NCBI GenBank assembly: GCA_022842785.1
Contig: JALHOW010000011.1
Coordinates: 58,540-122,539 of the forward strand
DNA length: 64,000 bases
Direction of reading: 5' to 3'
Source of the DNA: Hyphomicrobiaceae bacterium
GTDB lineage: Bacteria; Pseudomonadota; Alphaproteobacteria; Rhizobiales; Hyphomicrobiaceae
Both the position numbers and the translations under genes were made by a program. The notes beneath the pieces are model-generated. The model saw only the letters and a program-made list of their open reading frames with translations. It was not told where the DNA came from and did no database searches. Position 1 is the stretch's first letter; every line of letters begins with the position of its first letter. Shown here piece by piece: positions 57,669 through 64,000 of this stretch.

Positions 57669-57738
57669 CTATAAGTTTGTGCCCGCGCATCGTCGGTCAG
57701 ACCGCTTGCGATGCCCGCGGCAGGCTCGTAGGGGACCG

Positions 57739-59178
57739 ATGAGCACCTCGTGTAAATCCGAATGGCGTCGTATTGGCGGGCTCGGCCTTGCGGCCCTGCT
57801 GTCGCTGCTTGCGCTCGGACATCTTGCTCCTGCAGCAGCTCAGCGCAAAGAGCCCCCGCCGTCGCGAGCTGCTGCACAATACTCGTACGCGCCCATCGTC
57901 AAGCGGGCGGCACCTGCCGTCGTCAACGTGTACGCTCGTGGTCGCGTTGCCGCACAGCCGCCAGGCTTGCCAGCGGACTTTCTGTTCCGGGATTTTTTCC
58001 GCGACCGGATGGGCATGTCGCGCGACCGCGTGCAGAGCGCGCTCGGGTCGGGCGTGATCGTGTCGTCGGACGGCGTCATCGTGACCAATACGCACGTGGT
58101 CAAGGTCGGTGCCACGTCGGAGATTCGCGTCGTGCTCGCCGACCGGCGTGAATTCGACGCGCGAATCGTTCTGCAGGACGAGAAGACCGACATTGCCATT
58201 CTGCGAGTGGAAGGAGGCGATGGGAAATTCCCGTCCCTTCAGTTCGAGGATTCCGACAGCGTCGAGGTCGGCGATCTGGTGCTGGCGATCGGCAATCCCT
58301 TCGGCGTCGGGCAGACCGTGACCAGCGGCATCATTTCTGCGCTCGGCCGCTCCGAAATCGGGCGCGCCGACATTCAGTCCTATATCCAGACGGATGCCCC
58401 CATCAATCCGGGCAATTCCGGCGGTGCGCTCGTCGACATGGCCGGTCGCCTGATTGGTATCAACACGGCAATCTATTCGGGATCCGGCGGCTCGCACGGC
58501 GTAGGCTTCGCCATTCCATCGAACCTCGTTCGGCTCTACGTGGATAGCGCGCTCACCGGTAAGAAGATCCAGCGCCCTTGGCTCGGCGCGCGGCTCGATT
58601 CCATCACGCGTGAGATTGCCGAGGGCCTGCGGCTCAATCGCTCGTCCGGCGCGCTCGTGACGCGGGTGCACAAGGACGGACCTGCAGCGCTTGCCGGATT
58701 GGAGCCGGGTGACGTGATCACGATGGTCGATGGCCACGAGGTCTCCGATGCGCGTACGGTCAACTACCGCCTTGCAACGCGCGGCATCGGTCAGACGGTT
58801 CAGGTCAATGCTATCCGCAAGGGGCGCACGGTATCGCTCCAGCTTTCGCTCCAACCGCCGCCGCCGATCGGTCCGGATGACGTGCGCAATTTCACCGGCG
58901 ATCATCCGCTCGACGGCGCCCGCATCGCCAACCTGGTGCCGCATGTGGCGGACGAGCTCGACATCGATGAGACCGGCGGCACCGTGGTGCTGAGCGTGCG
59001 CTCGGGGTCGGTTGCGGAGCGGCTCAACCTCAGGCCGGGCGACATCATCGTGTCGGTCGGCGATCAGCAGATCGATTCGGTTGTGCAACTCGAACAAAGT
59101 CTCGCCCGCCGCCCTTCGCTATGGCGCATCGTGATCAAGCGGGGCCGGCAGGTCGTGCAATTGCAGATTCCCGGCTAA
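57739..59178 (+). CDS. Deg-type (DegP/HtrA) serine protease
   Basis: 479-residue periplasmic protease. Signal peptide about 1-34 (GLGLAALLSLLALGHLAPAA). Triad His119 (TNTHVV), Asp151 (KTDIAIL) and Ser227 (GNSGG). Two PDZ domains follow (about 290-370 and 395-475; GPAALAGLEPGDVITMVDGH; SVAERLNLRPGDIIVSVGDQ). It degrades or refolds damaged envelope proteins. In many Hyphomicrobiales a gene of this kind follows rplQ, which is missing here. Start at 57739 behind AGGGGA. Confidence 0.9.
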   Translation: MSTSCKSEWRRIGGLGLAALLSLLALGHLAPAAAQRKEPPPSRAAAQYSYAPIVKRAAPAVVNVYARGRVAAQPPGLPADFLFRDFFRDRMGMSRDRVQSALGSGVIVSSDGVIVTNTHVVKVGATSEIRVVLADRREFDARIVLQDEKTDIAILRVEGGDGKFPSLQFEDSDSVEVGDLVLAIGNPFGVGQTVTSGIISALGRSEIGRADIQSYIQTDAPINPGNSGGALVDMAGRLIGINTAIYSGSGGSHGVGFAIPSNLVRLYVDSALTGKKIQRPWLGARLDSITREIAEGLRLNRSSGALVTRVHKDGPAALAGLEPGDVITMVDGHEVSDARTVNYRLATRGIGQTVQVNAIRKGRTVSLQLSLQPPPPIGPDDVRNFTGDHPLDGARIANLVPHVADELDIDETGGTVVLSVRSGSVAERLNLRPGDIIVSVGDQQIDSVVQLEQSLARRPSLWRIVIKRGRQVVQLQIPG

Positions 59179-59213
59179 CCGCGAGGCAGCCTTACAGGAG
59201 CGGCGAGAGCGCC

Positions 59214-59969
59214 ATGACCGACGCAATTGAGGAAACGATAACCGCGGCGCTGATCGTGATCGGTGACGAGATCCTGTCGGGGCGCACGAAGGACAAGAAC
59301 ATCGGCACGATCGCCGATCATTGCACGATGATCGGCATCCGGTTGAAAGAGGTGCGTGTCGTCGCTGACGATGAAGGCGAGATCGTCCAGGCCGTCAACG
59401 AGCTGCGCCGCCGCTACACCTATGTCTTCACGACCGGTGGCATCGGCCCTACGCACGACGACATCACGGCGGACAGCATCGCCAAGGCGTTCGGCGTGAC
59501 GATCGATCATCATCCTGAAGTGAAGGCGCTGATGCTCGAAAATTACGCGCGCCGCGGTGTCGAGGCGACGCCGGCGCGGCTGCGCATGGCGCGCATTCCG
59601 GACGGCGCCAGTCTCGTTAAGAACAAGGTCTCCGTCGCGCCCGGCTTCCGTCTCGAGAACGTGATTGTCATGGCGGGCATTCCGGTCGTGATGCAGGCGA
59701 TGCTCGATTCCGTCACGCCGGAGCTCAGGACAGGGCGCAAGATGCTCTCCGTGAACATCGAGATGCTGAAACCCGAAGGCGAGGTGGCCGCGCCACTGGA
59801 AGCCGCGCAGAAGGCCTTTCCTGATGTGTCCATGGGCAGCTATCCCTTTGTCCGCGATGGCCGGCTCTATGGCACCGAGCTCGTGCTTCGTGCGACGGAT
59901 GCAGACCGCCTCGCCGCGGCAGAAGCGGATCTCAAGGCACGGCTGACGGCCGCCGGTCTTATGGGGTGA
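59214..59969 (+). CDS. MoCF-domain (CinA N-terminal type) protein
   Basis: 251 residues holding only the molybdopterin-binding-like domain: TAALIVIGDEILSGRTKDKN and FTTGGIGPTHDDITADSIAK are diagnostic. The deamidase half of full-length CinA is absent, as in many short alphaproteobacterial proteins of this group. Relatives act in NAD recycling (pyrophosphatase) or are unassigned. Start at 59214 behind AGGAGCGGCGAGAG. Same strand as the small gene and gpsA downstream. Confidence 0.82.
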   Translation: MTDAIEETITAALIVIGDEILSGRTKDKNIGTIADHCTMIGIRLKEVRVVADDEGEIVQAVNELRRRYTYVFTTGGIGPTHDDITADSIAKAFGVTIDHHPEVKALMLENYARRGVEATPARLRMARIPDGASLVKNKVSVAPGFRLENVIVMAGIPVVMQAMLDSVTPELRTGRKMLSVNIEMLKPEGEVAAPLEAAQKAFPDVSMGSYPFVRDGRLYGTELVLRATDADRLAAAEADLKARLTAAGLMG

Positions 59970-59974
59970 CGAGA

Positions 59975-60175
59975 ATGGCTGGAGCGCAGAGAGAGGAAGG
60001 CGGGGGCAGGCGCACTCAGCGCGAAGCGCGGCTCGCCAACAAGCTGCGCCAAAATCTCGTCAAGCGCAAAGCGAAGACCCGCGCGACGCGCGACGCCGCA
60101 AAAAACACTACCGCCGAAGCTGCGTCTCTGCACGACGACGCTCGCGGCCGTAGCAGCGACGAGTGCGAGTCGTGA
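59975..60175 (+). CDS. Small basic hypothetical protein
   Basis: 66 residues, very rich in R, K, A and E (RRTQREARLANKLRQNLVKR, then KAKTRATRDAAKN), probably one long charged helix. Its stop overlaps the gpsA GTG by four bases (GTGA), and it starts six bases after the MoCF gene stop, so it sits inside an operon. It could bind nucleic acid or ribosomes; unknown. Confidence 0.55.
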   Translation: MAGAQREEGGGRRTQREARLANKLRQNLVKRKAKTRATRDAAKNTTAEAASLHDDARGRSSDECES

Positions 60176-61173
60176 GTGCCGCGATCGGTAGCATCGGCGT
60201 CATCGGCGGCGGGGCGTGGGGCACGGCGCTTGCCGAAGTTGCCTGCATGGCCGGTTCTCGAACATTGCTCTGGGCACGCGATCCATCAGTCGTGGATGAA
60301 ATCAACACGCGACACACGAACACGGCCTACCTTCCCAACCTCACTCTCAATCCCGGGCTTGCCGCGACGAGTGACCTCGCGCGTATGGCTGAGGTCGATG
60401 CCATTCTGCTCGCGACACCTGCACAAACGCAGCGCGCTATGGCTCTCGCAGTTGCGCCGCACATCGTGCCGGGCAAGCCCGTGGTCATCTGCTCCAAAGG
60501 ACTCGAGCAGACGACCGGCAAGCTGATGACCGATGTTCTGGCCGAGACAATGCCGGATTGCAGCATGGCCGTTCTGTCCGGCCCGGGATTCGCCGAGGAC
60601 GTGGTGCGTGGCCTTCCGACGGCGCTCACTTTGGCCTGCGGAGACGAGGCTTTGGGCAAGGCTCTCGTTGCCGCCATCGGCTGCCGCCACTTCCGACTGT
60701 ATTGGACGGGAGACACGACCGGCGCCGCCTTCGGTGGTGCGATGAAGAACGTGCAAGCGATCGCTGCCGGCATCGTCGTCGGCCGCAGCCTCGGCGCCAG
60801 CGCCCACGCGGCGCTCGTCACGCGCGGCTTCGCCGAAATGCGCCGCCTTGGTGCTGCGTTCGGCGCCAATCCCGACACGCTCGTTGGCCTCTCTGGTCTC
60901 GGGGATCTCCTGCTGACGTGCGGTAGTCCGCAGTCGCGCAATATGCGGCTCGGCCGGCTGCTCGGCCAGGGACGTTCACTGAGTGAGGCACTCGCGGAGC
61001 TGCACTCGACTGCTGAAGGCGTCTACTCGGCTGCCGCCGCTGTGCGCAGTGCCGAGGCCCATGGCATCGATGTGCCGATTGCGGCAGCGGTCCACGCCAT
61101 CATCGAAGGCGAGCTTACCGTCGATGCGGCCATTGAAGGGCTGCTTGCGCGGCCGTTCCGCTCGGAAATTTGA
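60172..61173 (+). CDS. gpsA: NAD(P)H-dependent glycerol-3-phosphate dehydrogenase
   Basis: 333 residues. Cofactor site GVIGGGAWGTALAEVA (9-24), VICSKGLEQTTGKLMTDVL, LSGPGFAEDVV, and the catalytic lysine 192 in FGGAMKNVQAIAAG. It makes sn-glycerol-3-phosphate for phospholipids. The GTG at 60172 is preferred for its GTGA overlap with the small gene; another GTG nine bases earlier is possible. Converges on the M23 gene with a ten-base gap. Confidence 0.94.
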   Translation: MSAAIGSIGVIGGGAWGTALAEVACMAGSRTLLWARDPSVVDEINTRHTNTAYLPNLTLNPGLAATSDLARMAEVDAILLATPAQTQRAMALAVAPHIVPGKPVVICSKGLEQTTGKLMTDVLAETMPDCSMAVLSGPGFAEDVVRGLPTALTLACGDEALGKALVAAIGCRHFRLYWTGDTTGAAFGGAMKNVQAIAAGIVVGRSLGASAHAALVTRGFAEMRRLGAAFGANPDTLVGLSGLGDLLLTCGSPQSRNMRLGRLLGQGRSLSEALAELHSTAEGVYSAAAAVRSAEAHGIDVPIAAAVHAIIEGELTVDAAIEGLLARPFRSEI

Positions 61174-61183
61174 GTAGGCAGCC

Positions 61184-63226
61184 TTAGCGACCGGCGACCT
61201 GCTCGACGCGCACGGGCTGACGGCGGAGCAGATCCTCGATTCGTGCCCGCTCCTTTTGAAACTCGGAGAGCTGACGGCCCGTCAGGCGGCGCTCACGTGG
61301 CACCTGAATGGAGAGCGGGTCGACGAACTGGTTGTTGACCAGCACTTCGTAGTGCAAATGCGGCCCCGTCGAGAAACCCGTATTGCCCGAATAGCCGATG
61401 ACCTGGTTCTGCCGCACCCGGACACCGGGCGCGACGCCGGGCGCCAGCCGGCTCATGTGAGCGTAGGCGCTCTGATAGCCGTTCGCGTGCCGAATGCGGA
61501 TGTAAATGCCGTACTGGCCTTTGTGACCGGCTTCCTCGATAACGCCGCCGCCTGCGGCCACGATGGGTGTGCCAACCGGCGCGGCCCAGTCGACACCTGT
61601 ATGAAGTTTGCGCGTGTTGAGCAGTGGATGGTAGCGCACGCCGAAGCCTGAGGTCAGTCGCGCTTCGTCGCCGCGGATGGGCTGGCGGATAAGGAACTTT
61701 CGCGAGTTGTTGCCGTCGGCGTCGTAGTAGTCGATCACGCCATCGGACGTGCGAAAGCGGAAGAAGCGCTGGCTCTCGCCGGCGCTGGTGACAGCTGAAT
61801 AGAGAAGCTCGCCGAGTTGCTCCTCTCCGCGACCTTCCTCCCGCACGTCGAAGAAGATCTCGAGTTCGTCCGTGACGCGTGCCCGACGTCGGAAATCGGT
61901 CTCATGCGCGTGGAGGCGCAGGATTTGAACGATCGTTTCCGGTTCGACGCCTTGCGACAGCGCCGTGTGGTAGAGCGCCGCGTAGAGACTAGCGGTCGTC
62001 GGGCGTTCGGGACCTCGCGCCTGACTCGGGCGTGCGTTCTCCCAAAGTGGCTCCGCTGATGCGACGAGTTCGCCGGCGCCACTGCGTTCTACGCTCAGGC
62101 GGTGCGTGCCGCGCGTATCGAAGATTGCGTAGCGCACCGGCTCGAGTTGCTCAGGATTGGATAGGCTCGGCTCGAGGGTAAGCTCGACGAGGAAGCCTGC
62201 TCCAAGATCGCGGTCCGCAAAGGTGCCGCGTGCTGCTTCGACCATGCTGCGTGCGAGCTGTGGATCGGCGCCTGACTGCTGCAAGATGCGCGTGAGGGTC
62301 TCACCGCGCCCTACTTTGTGCGTGCGGATCTGGCGTCCCTCGATTTCCGCTGCATCGTCCTGTTCACCGCCGACCTTCGCGAGGATCGTCGTGTTGGCAG
62401 GAAGCGGCGCCTCGGCCGGCGCACCAGCCTTCTTGGCGCGGTCCGCTTCCTCCGAGCCTTCAGGCAGGAAACCGGGCCGCATGGCCAGGGCATCGCGGGC
62501 CAGTTCGCGTGCGCGTTCGACGAGATCGGATACCTCGCGCGCATCGAGCTCTTGCCCGTCCTCCGTCGGCAGGATGCTGCCGAGCAGCTCAACGACACGG
62601 AGCGAGACGCCACTCGCGCCAGGGGTACCTACTGAAGGCGCGTCGTCCGTGTCGCTGCCGATTGGCGTCGTATTGCCGTAGAGGCGTATGGGATTGAAGG
62701 CCGGAATTGCGCCGACGCTTTCCGCCCGTACAGCCGCAAGTCGCGCGTGGATGCGCGCGTAAGGCTTGTTCTGAATGTACTCGCGCGAGCCGCGCCGCTG
62801 GCGGATGCTTTCCTGCACGACGTAGCGGGTGACCATGGCGCCTGCCGTCGCCTCGAGCCGATCAGACTTAGGCGCCGACCAAGCGAGGCCGTCCGAGACG
62901 ATTGGCGCGAGCGTGCGCTCTGGCTGGATCTCGGCGCTCATTTTACGGAGCGCAGGCATCAATCCGTTGGTTCGGCTGTCGTGAGAATCCGAGGCCCCGA
63001 ATATCGCCGCGATAATTGCGACCGAACCTACAGTTGCGGCCAGACATGTACTGAAAAACCAACGAAACTTGCCGCCGCCTCGAGCCTCCGCGGTGTCCGC
63101 GGTATAGAGATCCCGGAGGCTGCCGCTCCGACGAGCGACGCGCAGGTGGGATTGGCTGTGCGCCTGATCCAGGCCGCGATGGCGTCTGACACGCCCGACC
63201 GTCGCATGGCGATGGCGCTCGATCAC
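61184..63226 (-). CDS. M23-family metallopeptidase with membrane anchor
   Basis: About 680 residues. A polar N terminus and one membrane helix (FFSTCLAATVGSVAIIAAIF), a LysM/OapA-like segment (RTHKVGRGETLTRILQQSGA), a long middle domain, and the C-terminal LytM domain with zinc site LHTGVDWAAPVGTPI, YAHMSRL and GPHLHYEV. It likely cuts peptidoglycan cross-links during growth or division. I prefer the GTG at 63226 because GGGGGAAC precedes it; the ATG at 63265 has no ribosome binding site. Confidence 0.88.
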   Translation of the reverse strand: MIERHRHATVGRVRRHRGLDQAHSQSHLRVARRSGSLRDLYTADTAEARGGGKFRWFFSTCLAATVGSVAIIAAIFGASDSHDSRTNGLMPALRKMSAEIQPERTLAPIVSDGLAWSAPKSDRLEATAGAMVTRYVVQESIRQRRGSREYIQNKPYARIHARLAAVRAESVGAIPAFNPIRLYGNTTPIGSDTDDAPSVGTPGASGVSLRVVELLGSILPTEDGQELDAREVSDLVERARELARDALAMRPGFLPEGSEEADRAKKAGAPAEAPLPANTTILAKVGGEQDDAAEIEGRQIRTHKVGRGETLTRILQQSGADPQLARSMVEAARGTFADRDLGAGFLVELTLEPSLSNPEQLEPVRYAIFDTRGTHRLSVERSGAGELVASAEPLWENARPSQARGPERPTTASLYAALYHTALSQGVEPETIVQILRLHAHETDFRRRARVTDELEIFFDVREEGRGEEQLGELLYSAVTSAGESQRFFRFRTSDGVIDYYDADGNNSRKFLIRQPIRGDEARLTSGFGVRYHPLLNTRKLHTGVDWAAPVGTPIVAAGGGVIEEAGHKGQYGIYIRIRHANGYQSAYAHMSRLAPGVAPGVRVRQNQVIGYSGNTGFSTGPHLHYEVLVNNQFVDPLSIQVPRERRLTGRQLSEFQKERARIEDLLRRQPVRVEQVAGR

Positions 63227-63459
63227 GTAAGTTCCCCCAGAACCTCGCAAAAAAAGGCGAGGCATACAACACGTGGTGCGGATCTTACCCCTCTCCGCAC
63301 GGGACAGACTTTGAACCAACTAGCTAGCACAAGTATGGCGGCGAGGCAGCGGGCAGTTCTTTTCCACCCCGCCGAACTCGGGTCGGACAAAGTTTACGAG
63401 GCAGAACCGGAGGTTAGGGACGCCTTCGGCGATTCGTGACAGAAAAATTGAGATTGGTG

Positions 63460-63488
63460 TTGACTTGGGTAATGGCAGGGCTTAGAAC
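63460..63488 (+). promoter_or_regulatory. rRNA operon promoter
   Basis: TTGACT (63460-63465), 17-base spacer, TAGAAC (63483-63488), about 410 bases before the 16S start. A CCCCCC run follows the -10 box. The 233 bases between this and the M23 start hold no gene. Confidence 0.65.
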
Positions 63489-63901
63489 CCCCCTTGTCGG
63501 CGCCGCTGCAGAGACGCAACGGCCGGCCGGCCTTCGATAGACGGAAATCTCTCGAACTGGTAAGAAACTCTCAGGCAAATCGCCTGATCGGGTTTCTGTT
63601 GCCGCCCGGAGGCGCTACAAACGTAGCCGGGACCGAGAGGCCATCTGATCGACCTGTTGCTCTTTGACAATTGAAATGAAGGAAGAGAAACGCAGGCGGC
63701 GGAGTCCTGGCGGGTTTCAAATGTGCCTTCGGGCATATGCGGAACTTAGAGAGACTCTGGCGATATCTGCGTTTCAAGCCATCACCACGATGGCCGTTTC
63801 TGTGCGACTTCGGTCGTGCGGATCGGTTGTCGAGTGTGAAGGTGCCCGTTACGCAGATTCCTTGGAATAACCTCCAAGCCAAAAACCAGAATCAAATCTT
63901 T
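63489..63901 (+). other. rRNA operon leader
   Basis: Transcribed spacer before 16S. It contains the boxA-like site and two hairpins with UUCG-type loops (TGCC-TTCG-GGCA at about 63724-63735; GCGAC-TTCG-GTCG at about 63806-63818). Short open frames here are not genes. Confidence 0.6.
63658..63669 (+). promoter_or_regulatory. boxA-like antitermination site
   Basis: TGCTCTTTGACA differs by one base from the classical TGCTCTTTAACA bound by NusB-S10 in rRNA leaders. Position in the leader fits that role. Confidence 0.7.
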
Positions 63902-64000
63902 CAATCTGAGAGTTTGATCCTGGCTCAGAACGAACGCTGGCGGCAGGCCTAACACATGCAAGTCGAACGCCCTAGCAATAGGGAGTGGCAGACGGGTGAG
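63902..64000 (+). rRNA. rrs: 16S ribosomal RNA, 5' end only
   Basis: AGAGTTTGATCCTGGCTCAG is the universal 5' site (E. coli positions 8-27), followed by AACGAACGCTGGCGGCAGGC and AGTGGCAGACGGGTGAG, the usual alphaproteobacterial form. The 5' end is estimated by aligning this block with E. coli numbering. The gene runs out of the window after about 99 bases. Confidence 0.97.

Overview
The window is GC-rich DNA from an alphaproteobacterium, most likely of the order Hyphomicrobiales (Rhizobiales). This rests on the 5' end of a 16S rRNA gene at the right edge, the alphaproteobacterial str-S10-spc ribosomal gene order running into secY-adk, and the load of TRAP-, Tct- and Bug-type organic-acid uptake genes. 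I cannot name the genus from sequence alone.

Left end (1-4.5 kb): remains of a surface-polysaccharide glycosyltransferase cluster (a cut-off gene, a GT25-like gene and a GT2 gene reduced to about 33 codons). It abuts, on the other strand, a four-gene phage-like or gene-transfer-agent-like fibre module whose largest protein has a DUF2793-type start and an internal duplication.

Accessory metabolism (4.6-37.9 kb): catabolic and transport genes in short operons and many convergent pairs. They include an alpha/beta hydrolase, an NAD-dependent epimerase, a VOC protein, a class III CoA-transferase, an EamA exporter, an OmpA-like envelope protein followed by an orphan adenine DNA methylase, a flavin monooxygenase, an RND efflux pair, a tartrate/malate dehydrogenase with a TAXI-TRAP transporter, a TauE/SafE exporter, a thiol-fold isomerase, an FAD enzyme, an amidase-tctC-tctB-tctA operon, htpG with an M3 peptidase (preceded by a plausible heat-shock promoter), and a hydratase with a thioesterase. 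Two tandem palindromic elements follow at 37.9-38.06 kb, then a membrane-anchored nuclease with 11-residue repeats and a DUF3750 protein.

Housekeeping core (41-57.6 kb): rpsL-rpsG-fusA-tuf-rpsJ-rplC-rplD-rplW-rplB-rpsS-rplV-rpsC-rplP-rpmC-rpsQ-rplN-rplX-rplE-rpsN-rpsH-rplF-rplR-rpsE-rpmD-rplO-secY-adk, all on the + strand and tightly packed. Two things stand out. EF-Tu has a non-canonical switch I loop. The rpsM-rpsK-rpoA-rplQ block normally found after adk is absent; a strong hairpin and a Deg-type protease gene follow adk directly.

Right end (57.7-64 kb): a Deg protease, a MoCF-domain protein, a tiny basic protein overlapping gpsA, gpsA itself, a convergent M23 peptidase gene, and then the promoter, boxA-like site, leader and first 99 bases of an rRNA operon. 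No tRNA, CRISPR array or intact transposase gene was recognised.
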